Of a stretch of DNA of 64,000 nucleotides, positions 47,316-57,161 are shown piece by piece. The notes beneath the pieces are model-generated. The model did no database searches and was not told the DNA's origin. It saw only the letters and a list, made by a program, of their open reading frames with translations. How positions within the stretch are numbered: position 1 is the stretch's first letter; every line of letters begins with the position of its first letter. The stretch comes from Saprospiraceae bacterium. GTDB lineage: Bacteria > Bacteroidota > Bacteroidia > Chitinophagales > Saprospiraceae. The stretch is from NCBI GenBank assembly GCA_016710235.1, contig JADJLG010000001.1, positions 372,001 through 436,000 of the forward strand, read 5' to 3'. Both the position numbers and the translations under genes were made by a program.

Positions 47316-49937
47316 ATGGACGAAATTCAAAAGCAAACTGAAGTAAAGAAGTATAAGTTCAAAGAACTCAAGGTTTATGCCTCTACTGAATGGCTGGCAG
47401 ACAACAAGAAAAAGTATCGCCAGGTATTTGACAGGTTGGATACCACATATATCTATGTTGAACTTTCATTTTACAATAAACTTTTCGAACGAGATGTCTG
47501 GGAAACCGATATAGAACTCAAATGCTTTAGTCTGATCAAGACAAAAAAAGAGCTATGTAACTTGAGTTTTCGTCGCAAAATCTCCAAATATGACCCTACG
47601 GTCTATATCAGAGAAGGCTGGGGTAATAAAAAAGAAGGCTCCTTTTGGAAAAAAGGATCATACTATTGGGAAGCCTGGATCGACGGCGAAAAAGTTGCCA
47701 CCAGGTATTTTTACATTGAAGATCCTGGGGCGAATGAAAATATATACTTTCCCTATGTTGAGCTCCTCGGCATGAAGCTCTACGAAGGCCCTTTTGATGA
47801 TGTTTCCGACGAAAACAGACATTATTTCAAAGGGTTCAATGCGGAAGAAACCAGATATATTTATGTGGACCTGAGTTTAAAGAACAACGTAAAGCAGCCT
47901 ATTTGGCAATGTGAGCTATTCATCAAATTTTATAACGAATCCAGAGAACTCAAAGGTCAGGTGGTACGACTCATGCAGGTGAGAAGGGAAGATCCTGTCA
48001 TACAGCTGACCGCAGGGTGGGGCTCCAACGTGAAAGGTTCCTGGTGGATGGGCAGATATACCGCCGAAGTCGTATGCATGGATCAGTTACTCGCTGTCAT
48101 GCCTTTTGAAGTAGGCGACGAATTTATGGAGGGCGATGCCCCTGTAACTTTACCTCATAAATCTGAACCTGTAACGCTTCCGGGTACCATTGAGGACAAT
48201 GATACTTTTGATGAAGTTCTGGCTGAACTTAACGAACTGATTGGACTTCAGGAAATTAAGGTCAAAGTCAAAGAACACGCCCAATACATTAAATTCCTCC
48301 AGTTGAGAAAGGAAAAGGGTATTGATGACAAAGATCAAATGGTATTGCACACGGCATTCCTAGGAAACCCGGGTACAGGAAAAACAACTGTAGCCAAAAT
48401 GCTTGGGAGGCTCTACAAAAAAATGGGTGTACTTTCAAAGGGACATGTCCAAGAAGCTGATCGAGCTGAACTCGTTGGAGAATTTATTGGCCAGACAGCG
48501 CCAAAAGTGAAAGAAGTCATTGAAAAAGCCAGAGGCGGTGTATTGTTTATTGATGAAGCCTATGCACTTGCCAGAACCAATGATGACAGTAAGGATTTTG
48601 GTCGTGAAGTCGTTGAAATATTGGTCAAGGAAATGTCAAATGGCCCGGGTGATATCGCTGTGATTTTGGCAGGTTATCCTAAAGAAATGAGGTTCTTTTT
48701 GGATTCCAATCCCGGCCTAAAATCAAGGATTAAGCACTATTATCATTTCTCGGATTATCTCCCACAAGAATTATACGAAATTGCTCTGTATGCCTCTAGT
48801 TTAAAACAGGTGGAATTCCAGGCTGATGCTTGGAAATTGTTTCAATCTATAATACTCAGTGCGTACCGCAAGCGAGATGCCAGCTTTGGCAATGCAAGAT
48901 TTGTATATGATCTGGTGGACAAAGCCAAAATGAATCTAGGTATTCGGATCATGGACACTCAGACACCTGAAAATCTGGATACCGCAGAGTTAAAAATGAT
49001 CAGCTCAGAGGATGTGAGAAAAATCACCATTGAACCTGAAAAATCAAAACCTGTCATTCCGGTAGATGAAGAATTGCTCCAATCGGCTATGCACGAGCTC
49101 AATGACATGATAGGTATTGACAAAGTGAAAAATGAAATTCACGAACTGGTTCGAATCGTGCGTCATGCACAAAGGCATGGCAAAGAGGTTTTGCATAAAT
49201 ACTTTCTGCACACGGTCTTTTTAGGGAATCCAGGCACCGGAAAAAGCACAGTTGCGCGAATCTTAGCCAAGATATACAAAGCGCTTGGAATTTTGGAAAG
49301 GGGCCACATGGTTGAAACAGACCGCCAGGGACTAGTCGCAGGATATATTGGTCAAAGTGCTATAAAAACGGCGGAAAGGATAGACGAGGCAATGGGTGGT
49401 GTATTATTCATAGATGAGGCATACAGTCTGACCCAATCTATGCATGGCCAGGGCGACTATGGAAGCGAGGTCATTCAGACACTTTTGAAGCGAATGGAGG
49501 ATCAACGAGGTTTGTTCTTTGTTTTTGTCGCAGGGTACACCGACCAGATGGAGCAATTCTTGAAGTCTAATCCGGGATTGAGCAGTCGCTTTGACAAGAT
49601 ATTGAAATTTGAAGATTACGGAGCAGACGAGCTTTACCTTATTTCTCTCAAGATGATAACAGATGCAGGTTTGGATATTCAGGAAGATGCTAAGGAGGTG
49701 GTGATGGAATATTTTCGTTATTTAGTCGATACAAAGGATAAACATTTTGGCAACGGGCGTCTTATCCGATCAATCATCCAGGAAGTAATCCAAAATTACG
49801 AGTTAAGACAAACTGAAAGCACTGACCCCGAACCTGATAAATACATTCGCCAGATGGACGTGCAACATCTGGGACCAGGCCATGATAGACGTGAAATATT
49901 TGCAAGACCGAGGTTGGGTTTTAAGAAAAATGCTTAA
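47316..49937 (+). CDS. Double AAA+ ATPase (CbxX/CfqX-type) with duplicated N-terminal beta domain
   Basis: This 873-residue protein has two AAA+ modules of the CbbX/SpoVK branch. Walker A is GNPGTGKT (about 350-357) with Walker B LFIDEAY (about 410); the second Walker A is GNPGTGKS (about 637-644) with Walker B LFIDEAY (about 695). Residues about 15-265 hold two related beta-rich repeats: YIYVELSFYN ... REGWGNKKEGSFW ... and YIYVDLSLKN ... TAGWGSNVKGSWW. I do not recognise this repeat. ATG 47316 is chosen because a TATTTTTG promoter-like element overlaps the TTG at 47298. Such ATPases remodel partner proteins; no partner is known here. The divergent ferredoxin/iscX pair is the only functional hint. 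Confidence 0.88.
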   Translation: MDEIQKQTEVKKYKFKELKVYASTEWLADNKKKYRQVFDRLDTTYIYVELSFYNKLFERDVWETDIELKCFSLIKTKKELCNLSFRRKISKYDPTVYIREGWGNKKEGSFWKKGSYYWEAWIDGEKVATRYFYIEDPGANENIYFPYVELLGMKLYEGPFDDVSDENRHYFKGFNAEETRYIYVDLSLKNNVKQPIWQCELFIKFYNESRELKGQVVRLMQVRREDPVIQLTAGWGSNVKGSWWMGRYTAEVVCMDQLLAVMPFEVGDEFMEGDAPVTLPHKSEPVTLPGTIEDNDTFDEVLAELNELIGLQEIKVKVKEHAQYIKFLQLRKEKGIDDKDQMVLHTAFLGNPGTGKTTVAKMLGRLYKKMGVLSKGHVQEADRAELVGEFIGQTAPKVKEVIEKARGGVLFIDEAYALARTNDDSKDFGREVVEILVKEMSNGPGDIAVILAGYPKEMRFFLDSNPGLKSRIKHYYHFSDYLPQELYEIALYASSLKQVEFQADAWKLFQSIILSAYRKRDASFGNARFVYDLVDKAKMNLGIRIMDTQTPENLDTAELKMISSEDVRKITIEPEKSKPVIPVDEELLQSAMHELNDMIGIDKVKNEIHELVRIVRHAQRHGKEVLHKYFLHTVFLGNPGTGKSTVARILAKIYKALGILERGHMVETDRQGLVAGYIGQSAIKTAERIDEAMGGVLFIDEAYSLTQSMHGQGDYGSEVIQTLLKRMEDQRGLFFVFVAGYTDQMEQFLKSNPGLSSRFDKILKFEDYGADELYLISLKMITDAGLDIQEDAKEVVMEYFRYLVDTKDKHFGNGRLIRSIIQEVIQNYELRQTESTDPEPDKYIRQMDVQHLGPGHDRREIFARPRLGFKKNA

Positions 49938-49998
49938 GCTAACCTAAAATCAAGTTCCTCAGTATGAACAGCACGAGTTTAACTTTGCTGATCAGGAT

Positions 49999-50790
49999 TT
50001 AGAACCCATCACCATCTAGAATATTGCCCAGACCTCCAAGAATACTGCCCTCCTCTCTCCTTCCACCGACACTTCCGTATTGCATTATTTTGGAAGCAAG
50101 TCTACTTATCGGAAGTGATTGAATCCAAACCTTTCCCGGCCCTCGCAAGACAGCATAGAACAATCCTTCTCCTCCGAATACCATGTTCTTGATACCTTTG
50201 ATAAATTCTATGTCAAAATCCACCCTGTCCGTATAAGCGACTACACAACCGGTGTCTACTCTCAGACTTTGCCCGATCCCAAGGTCTATCTCTCTCACAT
50301 AGCCGCCTGCATGCACGAAGGCCATACCATCTCCTTCCAACTTCTGCATGATAAATCCTTCTCCTCCGAAAATTCCTGTCCCAAGTTTTCTTTGTAATTC
50401 TATCCCTATGCTGACACCCATTGCAGCACACAAAAATGAATCTTTTTGAGCAATAATCTTTTCATTGTATTGCCTGAGATCAAGTGCGATGATTTTTCCG
50501 GTATATGGAGCAGCAAAACTCACCTTTGCCTTACCTGAACCTTCATTTGTAAACGTGCTCATGAATAGACTTTCGCCCGTGAGTAGCCTTTTTCCTGCAG
50601 AAAACAGCTTTCCCATAAAACCACCGGATTGTTGTCTGCCATCACCAAAAATGGTGGCCATTCGGATTCCATCTTCCATCATCAGGAATGATCCACTTTC
50701 AGCTATCGCTGTTTCGTTCGGGTCCAACTCAATCTCGACATATTGGAGTTCTTCACCATAAATTTTGTAATCCAACTCGTGCGCAGGCAT
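49999..50790 (-). CDS. AIM24/TIGR00266 family protein
   Basis: This 263-residue protein is a beta-rich member of the AIM24 family, which has no established bacterial function. Typical phrases are PNETAIAESGSFLMMEDGI (about 22-40), FGGEGFIMQKLEGDGMAFVHAGG (about 140-162), VDTGCVVAYTDRVDFDI and FGGEGLFYAVLRGPGKVWIQSLP (about 208-230). The C-terminus is glycine-rich (GSILGGLGNILDGDGF). There is no signal peptide. It converges on the AAA+ ATPase gene, and its start codon lies 110 bp from ligA, which runs the other way. Confidence 0.9.
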   Translation of the reverse strand: MPAHELDYKIYGEELQYVEIELDPNETAIAESGSFLMMEDGIRMATIFGDGRQQSGGFMGKLFSAGKRLLTGESLFMSTFTNEGSGKAKVSFAAPYTGKIIALDLRQYNEKIIAQKDSFLCAAMGVSIGIELQRKLGTGIFGGEGFIMQKLEGDGMAFVHAGGYVREIDLGIGQSLRVDTGCVVAYTDRVDFDIEFIKGIKNMVFGGEGLFYAVLRGPGKVWIQSLPISRLASKIMQYGSVGGRREEGSILGGLGNILDGDGF

Positions 50791-50900
50791 ATTTCTTTTA
50801 TTTTAATTACAAAGTAAGTTGCAAATGTCCGATGCACAAAATGTTGCGAAAAGGAATTTTCAAAATCTCGACAATCGTTACATTTACCGAAAGAATCATT

Positions 50901-53024
50901 ATGTATTCATCGACCAAAGAACTCGAATTTGCAAAGCTTACTAACAGCTTTGCCAGTATTTCAGCGATTCATTCTCAAGAAAAATTAGACCAATTGGCAG
51001 ATACATTAAGGTATCATGAATACAAATATTATGTTCAAAATCAGCCAATCATCACAGATCAAGAATATGACAAACTGTACAAACTCCTGGTTTCTACAGA
51101 AACAATACATCCGGAATGGATAAAAGAGGATAGTCCCAGTCAAAGAGTCTCCAATGATATGATCAGCGGATTCGAAACCGTTAATCATATGGAACCCATG
51201 CTATCGCTGGACAACACATACTCTATAGAGGACCTCTATGATTTTGACAAAAGGGTAAAAAAACTTTGCAATTTAAATGATGATACTACATTGGAATACC
51301 TTGTTGAACCCAAGTATGATGGCGGCAGTCTCGCAATATTGTATCAGGATGACCAGCTCATCAGAGCCGCTACCAGAGGAGATGGAATACGTGGAGACGA
51401 AATGACACTCAATGCGAAAACCATCCGATCTCTTCCTTTGTCAGCATCATTTTCAAAATTTGGAATTAAAACTGCTGAATTAAGAGGAGAAGCAATCATC
51501 CGCAAGGATAGATTTGTAGAATTAAATGCAAAACGCGAGGCTACAGGGCAAGCTCTGCTGGCTAATCCTCGCAATGCAGCAACGGGTGTGTTAAGAGTTA
51601 AAGATCCCAAAGAAACTGCCGTCAGGCAATTAGATTTATTCGCTTTCCAGTTTTCGTACGCTCGCTCATCAGACGACCGCGATAAGCTCGATGAGTTCAA
51701 CACTCAGAATGAATTGATCAAGGTGTTGGGAGATTTAGGTTTTCTCGTACCTGTATCTGAACGACGCGTATGTGAAGGCATCCAGCAAGTTCATGATTTT
51801 ATACAAGATTGGGCTCAGAAAAGAGATGACTACAGCTATGAGTTGGACGGAATAGTTGTCAAGGTAAATTCACTCGCTCTCCAGCGACAATGTGGTTCCA
51901 CGGCACACCATCCACGATGGGCAGTAGCTTACAAATTTCAAGCAAAACAAGCGACCTCGAAGTTGTTGCAAGTGGAATTTCAGATAGGTAAAATCGGTAG
52001 CATTACTCCGGTTGCGAAAATTGAACCCGTTACAGTAGCAGGAGTAACTGTCAGCTCAATTTCCTTGCACAATGAAGATTTTATTCGATCCAAAGACATC
52101 AGACTCAATGATCAAGTACTGATAGAAAGAGCCGGTGACGTTATCCCATATATCGTACAGTCTTACCCTGAGCTCAGAACGGAGGAATCCAAAGAAATTG
52201 ACTTTCCACTCTTGTGTCCATCCTGCAAAACTCCTTTGGTCAGAGCTGAAGAAGAAGCAGCCTGGAGATGCCCTAATTACTATTGTCCAGCACAAATCGT
52301 CCAAAGATTGATACATCACGTATCCAAGGATGCAATGGACATCGATGGACTAGGTAGTTCACTGATTGAAAGATTTTTTGACCTGGGATGGCTAAAAGAT
52401 ATGTCCGATATCTACCGTCTCGATTATGAGTCCATTGCGAAATTGGAGGGGATGGGAGTAAAATCGGCAGAGAAACTAAGGGCAGCCATCGAAAAAGCAA
52501 AGTCAAATCCCTTACATCGTGTGCTTCATAGTTTATGCATTCATCATTTGGGGAAGAAAGTGAGCAAACTCATCGCAGCTCATCTGGACCATTTGCTCCA
52601 ATTAAAGGATTGGACACTTGAACAGTTCAAAAGCATCAAAGATGTCGGACCTGTTGTTGGACAGAATATCATCCAATACTTTAATAATCCTGCAAATTTA
52701 GCCATGTTAGAAATCATGGAAAGCCTGGGCGTAAATTTTTACCAAACCGAAGAAGATAAGCTCAGGCAAGCAGTCGAAGGTTCTGTATTCTCAGGAAAAA
52801 CTATCTTGTTTACAGGTACTCTGGAAACATTAGGTCGCAAGGAAGCTCAGGAATTGGCAGAAAAAGCAGGGGCAAGGAATTTATCCGCAGTCAGTAGTCA
52901 GCTCAATTTTCTGGTCATAGGTGCGGAAGCCGGGAGCAAACTATCCAAAGCAAAAGCGCTAGGAACGGTGACTATACTGACAGAATCTGAATTTTTGGGT
53001 TTTCTCCAAAGCGACGAAGCATAA
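50901..53024 (+). CDS. ligA: NAD-dependent DNA ligase LigA
   Basis: This 707-residue enzyme seals nicks in replication and repair using NAD+. The Ia domain is at about 25-100, and the adenylation lysine is in KYDGG (K138). The OB-fold part is at about 340-420 (GKIGSITPVAKIEPV). A four-cysteine zinc finger (CPSCKTPL ... CPNYYCPAQ, about 433-460) and helix-hairpin-helix repeats (about 480-610) follow, and a BRCT domain (about 628-705, FSGKTILFTGTL) ends it. ATG 50901 is preferred; an in-frame extension back to 50688 would overlap the divergent AIM24-family gene and lacks family similarity. All expected domains are present. Confidence 0.97.
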   Translation: MYSSTKELEFAKLTNSFASISAIHSQEKLDQLADTLRYHEYKYYVQNQPIITDQEYDKLYKLLVSTETIHPEWIKEDSPSQRVSNDMISGFETVNHMEPMLSLDNTYSIEDLYDFDKRVKKLCNLNDDTTLEYLVEPKYDGGSLAILYQDDQLIRAATRGDGIRGDEMTLNAKTIRSLPLSASFSKFGIKTAELRGEAIIRKDRFVELNAKREATGQALLANPRNAATGVLRVKDPKETAVRQLDLFAFQFSYARSSDDRDKLDEFNTQNELIKVLGDLGFLVPVSERRVCEGIQQVHDFIQDWAQKRDDYSYELDGIVVKVNSLALQRQCGSTAHHPRWAVAYKFQAKQATSKLLQVEFQIGKIGSITPVAKIEPVTVAGVTVSSISLHNEDFIRSKDIRLNDQVLIERAGDVIPYIVQSYPELRTEESKEIDFPLLCPSCKTPLVRAEEEAAWRCPNYYCPAQIVQRLIHHVSKDAMDIDGLGSSLIERFFDLGWLKDMSDIYRLDYESIAKLEGMGVKSAEKLRAAIEKAKSNPLHRVLHSLCIHHLGKKVSKLIAAHLDHLLQLKDWTLEQFKSIKDVGPVVGQNIIQYFNNPANLAMLEIMESLGVNFYQTEEDKLRQAVEGSVFSGKTILFTGTLETLGRKEAQELAEKAGARNLSAVSSQLNFLVIGAEAGSKLSKAKALGTVTILTESEFLGFLQSDEA

Positions 53025-53234
53025 TTTCCTTAATTCTTCAGACTTTCAAGCGTTGACAGCTTAAAAAACCGAAAAAAACGCTGATATTTGACCATTTGGA
53101 ATTCAGCTTGGATTTTTTAACCTTTTTGAAAACCAAAGGATGACAATTTTTATTTTAAATCTTGCAAATACAGGCAACATTTTATTTGCTTCTGCATATT
53201 CTATCTTGTAAACCGTACTGTTATTCAAAAATTC

Positions 53235-54998
53235 ATGTCACTAAATCGTCTGGCAATTAATTTTTTCTTCATTGTTTTGGTCAGCAGCATTTCGTGTAGA
53301 AAAGACCAAATCAACTCAGGAGTTACACCGGATCCGGATCCTGCGCCTGGTGTTTCTCTGGAACAGACAATGACAGGGGAACTGCTGGCGGAAGATATGG
53401 CTCCCATCGGTTCTCAATTAATTCAGACCTCCAAAAACATGCTCTTGACCAATGACGACGGGTTTTTCACTTTCAAAGAATTAATTGACAGAGACAACTT
53501 TTTATTGAAATTTTCAGATGTTTACTATTTCGAAGCTTTCCAACACAGCAAGTTGGCCGATGTGGGATCTCTTCATTTACGCGCAATTCAGCCCAAATTA
53601 CTTGGAGGAGGTTGGACTTTTCAAGCTCAGAAAGGTGAAAAAATTGATTTCCAAAACGGTGTTAAAATTGAGATAGATCCTAACTCCTTTGTGGATCAAA
53701 ACAATCAGGCTTATTCAGGAACCGTGCGAGTTTTTTCAAAGTGGTATGATCCGGCAGACCCAAACACTTCCAGAACTGTACCTACCAATCTTCAGGCAAT
53801 CAATAGGGATGGCAGCGATGGCTTGCTCAGTCCTTATGCCTTCTTATCAATAGAATTTCGCAATATTTCAAATCAAAAACTGAGTTTGACCAAAGCTGTC
53901 TTGCTTGAAGTACCCACATCGATATCTATTGAATCACAGACAAAAGATATTGTAAAATCATTTTATATCGACGAAAGTATATCCGCGTGGAAAGAGGAAT
54001 CAACCGCGACAAAAATGACAAATGCCAAATATCAGTTTAAAAGTTTACATCCATCTATGCTTGCGGTTGCCGAAAATGGAAAATATGCTGCACTTCAGGG
54101 CAATATTTTAATCGACCAATCACCTGTAATCATCTATGGCAGAATAAAAGATGAACTCAGTGGATTTTTCTATGATTTTACAACCAATAACACAGGAAAA
54201 TATCGAGTATTCGTACCAGAAAACAAGCAACTTAGCCTTGTTATATTCAATGAGTGTGGTTCTGAACTCTATACGATTCCACTAGGTGCTTACAGTGGCT
54301 TACAAGCTACTGCTCCAGAGGTTTATTTTCAAAGTGAAAAGTCATACACAATCTTAAATGCTAAAATTATTGATTGTAATTCCTTGCCCAATACTCAAGC
54401 ATATCTTAAAATCCAATCTCCATCAAATGATTATTTTCACATCCTCCCGGCGGATTCTTTAGGCCAAGTGAAAGCTCTGGTTGACTTTTGTACATCAGCC
54501 TCTCTGAATTGCACACCGGTAGATTATAAAAATAAAATTACAGGAAATATAAAGAATATTAACTCCGGAATTCTTCATTCAGAATTAACACTTGAAGTTT
54601 GTGATCAATCTAATTTATTTGGAATGACTGTCCATTATGGCAATTTGACAAAACATATTAACAATATTAAGGTAAGTAGAACTGCAGATACAACAGCAGA
54701 AACTTACCTATTTGAAGCACTGGACGATGATGGCAATGGCAATCAGGTGAGTTATGGATTTGCCTTTGCGAGACCCAAATTTTCTAGCGAATACTTTTTT
54801 ACAACTAAAATACCAACAATCATCGGGAATCCGGGGGACCTATTTTATTTTAGCACCTGTGGTACATCCGAAGCCAAAGCTACCGGTAAGTCATCTAAAG
54901 AAATCGTTCACTTTATTTTAGATGCTTGTTCAATCGAAGAAAAAAAATCTGGAAAAACTTACAGTGGCAAAATCATATTAAAAGCCGAAATTCCATAA
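53235..54998 (+). CDS. Uncharacterised lipoprotein upstream of a sigma factor
   Basis: This 587-residue protein has a lipoprotein signal (lipobox near SSISC, Cys21) and then a PDPDPAP linker. A carboxypeptidase-regulatory-like beta-sandwich (about 40-110, MTGELLAEDMAPIGSQLIQT ... DDGFFTFKELI) follows. The long remainder is beta-rich and ends at IILKAEIP. A second similar module may occur around 285-350 (ALQGNILIDQSPVIIYGRIKD). I do not recognise the full architecture. The gene is 22 bp upstream of the sigma factor gene on the same strand, so the lipoprotein may be co-expressed with, or sense signals for, the sigma/beta-barrel pair. Confidence 0.75.
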   Translation: MSLNRLAINFFFIVLVSSISCRKDQINSGVTPDPDPAPGVSLEQTMTGELLAEDMAPIGSQLIQTSKNMLLTNDDGFFTFKELIDRDNFLLKFSDVYYFEAFQHSKLADVGSLHLRAIQPKLLGGGWTFQAQKGEKIDFQNGVKIEIDPNSFVDQNNQAYSGTVRVFSKWYDPADPNTSRTVPTNLQAINRDGSDGLLSPYAFLSIEFRNISNQKLSLTKAVLLEVPTSISIESQTKDIVKSFYIDESISAWKEESTATKMTNAKYQFKSLHPSMLAVAENGKYAALQGNILIDQSPVIIYGRIKDELSGFFYDFTTNNTGKYRVFVPENKQLSLVIFNECGSELYTIPLGAYSGLQATAPEVYFQSEKSYTILNAKIIDCNSLPNTQAYLKIQSPSNDYFHILPADSLGQVKALVDFCTSASLNCTPVDYKNKITGNIKNINSGILHSELTLEVCDQSNLFGMTVHYGNLTKHINNIKVSRTADTTAETYLFEALDDDGNGNQVSYGFAFARPKFSSEYFFTTKIPTIIGNPGDLFYFSTCGTSEAKATGKSSKEIVHFILDACSIEEKKSGKTYSGKIILKAEIP

Positions 54999-55020
54999 GT
55001 CCCAACTACGATAAATTGCT

Positions 55021-55578
55021 GTGGAATTATCTGATCTTATATCCGGTTGTAAAAAAAGAGAGCTCAAAGCTGAAAGGGAATTCTTCTATGCTTATGCCAA
55101 AAAAATACATGCTCTAGCCAGAAAATACACTCTGGATGTGCAGGAGGCTGATGATATGATGCAGGAATGTTTTATTCGCGTCTACTCACAGATGGACAAA
55201 TTTGAAGAAAGCAAAGGAAATTTTGAAGCTTGGATGTATCGTGTATGTGTAAATACCATCTTGCAAATCATCAGAGCAAAAAAAATCCAATACTCTTCCC
55301 TACCAGTTGAATCCATTCCGGATATTGCTGATGATACCAATGGAGGATTTGAAGAAGTCCCCCATGAATTACTCCAAACAGCTATGAATGGATTGCCAAA
55401 AGGTTATAAAGATATTTTTTGTCTTTTTGTAATGGAAGGGTGGTCGCATAAACAGATAGCGGCCCACATGAAAATTACAGAGGGTACTTCACGATCACAA
55501 CTTACCAAAGCAAAAAGGTATTTGAGACAATTTATTCACCAACATAAAAATCAATTTTATGAGAAATCAGAATTTTGA
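55021..55578 (+). CDS. ECF-type RNA polymerase sigma factor
   Basis: This 185-residue sigma-70-family factor has region 2 (FYAYAKKIHALARKYTLDVQEADDMMQECFIRVYSQM) and region 4 (LPKGYKDIFCLFVMEGWSHKQIAAHMK, then TSRSQLTKAKRYLRQFI). The start is GTG at 55021. The next gene overlaps its end by 20 bp and starts with an anti-sigma-like topology, so it is a sigma/anti-sigma pair. It differs in sequence from the sigma factor at 45846, so the two clusters are not recent duplicates. Confidence 0.92.
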   Translation: MELSDLISGCKKRELKAEREFFYAYAKKIHALARKYTLDVQEADDMMQECFIRVYSQMDKFEESKGNFEAWMYRVCVNTILQIIRAKKIQYSSLPVESIPDIADDTNGGFEEVPHELLQTAMNGLPKGYKDIFCLFVMEGWSHKQIAAHMKITEGTSRSQLTKAKRYLRQFIHQHKNQFYEKSEF

Positions 55579-57070
55579 TACTAAGCAATGGGGTGATTTT
55601 GCAAATTCACCATATCCTTATGATATGGATACGCAGTGGACAAAACTGCATGCATCACTGACCAAGCAACGTAAAAAAAATAAAAACAGAAGATGGATCC
55701 TTTTTTTCCTTCTTGCAGGTTTGAGTGGAGCCCTGTCAGTACTATACTTCCATCAAAATGATTTTAGTCCTTCTATCCTAAATTCACAGCAGACAACATT
55801 ATCTGCCTTACACGAAACAAAGTCTTCCGGTAATAAGGTAGATTTATCAACTATTTCAGTAAATTCAGCTGACCAAGATAATTTGGCTGAAGCAAAATCT
55901 AACTCATCAGAAATGAACGTTGAAATCATTTCAAAAGAATATTCTAACACCAACTCACAAAGACACCCAATCCTAAATAATACTCACTACAACAATCACT
56001 CTATCGTTCAAGGCGAATCAACCAACTCTACAAAATATCAAGTAAACTCACAAGAAAAATCTAGTTCTCAAAAAAATCTTACACCATCTACTTCAGACAA
56101 TTTTTATTCCAAACAACAAGAAAATTTCAGCTCAAACCAAACTGTAACCCAAGAAACTATATCTCCAAAGCATACAAAAGAATTGATAAGTGAGAATGCA
56201 AACCAGATGAATACTAAAAACGCAATGAATATAGAATTCAAAAGTATTCTTCCGCTTCAATTAAAAGTGACAACTTCTCAGGATCAAACCAATTCGGCAT
56301 TTCCTCTGGTTGAGTTAATTCCTGTAGAAAAGAAGATCATCTCACATTCAAATCCAAAACAAATGTGGTGGAGTGCTTCCATTTCGTACGGACCATCTTT
56401 TTACCAATCAAAGGCATCGTCAGAGGAACAAACGTCTCATATAAATTTAAGAGACAGTATAGAACATGCATGTGATGGACTTTCATCCGAATTTCTGTTA
56501 GGAAAGAAGCTGGGAATGCTCAGGATACAAACCGGAATCGAATTCCAATTATTATTCAATAAGATAGAATATTCAGAAGTCTCCACTCAAAAATTACTCC
56601 TGCAAGACAGACTTCTCAGAATAGAAAAATATCAAAACGGCGAAATCAGGGAAATCTATGGAGATGTGTGGACAGATCAGGTTTATAATTATGATTACAA
56701 ACTTTTCAATAAATTCATGACTGTTCAGATCCCTTTGCTGATTGGCGTTGAAAAAGCAATCTCGAGACGATATTCTGTTTTTGCTGATGTAGGAGCTACC
56801 CTAAGCATCTTCTCGTTAAATACTGGACATTTACCTCAAGCATCTTCTCGAGTTCTATTTTATAATTATCAGGATGTTGCATTCAAAAAATTTGGAAATG
56901 CTCAATTCAAGGCAGAAATTGGTCTCAATTACAGATTCACGAAAACTTTGACATCCTCGATAGGTGTTCATTTTTTACAGGACATGCTCTCAAGAACAAA
57001 AAAATCAACAGGCTTTGATGAAAAGCATACATTTATGAGTGGACTGATCAGGATCAGCAAAAGCTTTTGA
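55559..57070 (+). CDS. Probable fused anti-sigma / outer-membrane beta-barrel protein
   Basis: This 503-residue protein has a short N-terminal cytoplasmic segment (about 1-42), one membrane helix (about 44-62, RRWILFFLLAGLSGALSVLYF) and a low-complexity Ser/Asn/Gln-rich stretch (about 65-255). A C-terminal beta-barrel-like domain (about 270-503) ends in ISKSF. Signature phrases of the last part are WWSASISYGPSFYQSK and LIGVEKAISRRYSVFADVGATLS. It overlaps the sigma factor gene by 20 bp. The layout combines the roles of the two separate genes at 44070 and 45014. A single polypeptide spanning both membranes would be unusual; the low-complexity region would be the periplasmic linker. Both ends are inferred from sequence pattern. 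Confidence 0.7.
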   Translation: MRNQNFDTKQWGDFANSPYPYDMDTQWTKLHASLTKQRKKNKNRRWILFFLLAGLSGALSVLYFHQNDFSPSILNSQQTTLSALHETKSSGNKVDLSTISVNSADQDNLAEAKSNSSEMNVEIISKEYSNTNSQRHPILNNTHYNNHSIVQGESTNSTKYQVNSQEKSSSQKNLTPSTSDNFYSKQQENFSSNQTVTQETISPKHTKELISENANQMNTKNAMNIEFKSILPLQLKVTTSQDQTNSAFPLVELIPVEKKIISHSNPKQMWWSASISYGPSFYQSKASSEEQTSHINLRDSIEHACDGLSSEFLLGKKLGMLRIQTGIEFQLLFNKIEYSEVSTQKLLLQDRLLRIEKYQNGEIREIYGDVWTDQVYNYDYKLFNKFMTVQIPLLIGVEKAISRRYSVFADVGATLSIFSLNTGHLPQASSRVLFYNYQDVAFKKFGNAQFKAEIGLNYRFTKTLTSSIGVHFLQDMLSRTKKSTGFDEKHTFMSGLIRISKSF

Positions 57071-57161
57071 TTGTAGAACCTGGAATTAGTATAAGCTATT
57101 CACTCTTTTGAGTTTGCATGATTTTACGTATCATTGCGCATTCGCACAAAAACTTAGAATC

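Noticed and set aside
47316..49937. AAA+ gene as a Rubisco activase (CbbX)
   Set aside because: The ATPase branch is the same, but there are two AAA+ modules, a different N-terminus and no Calvin-cycle genes.
50688..50900. N-terminal extension of ligA of 71 codons
   Set aside because: It would overlap the divergent AIM24-family gene and lacks LigA similarity; ATG 50901 fits.
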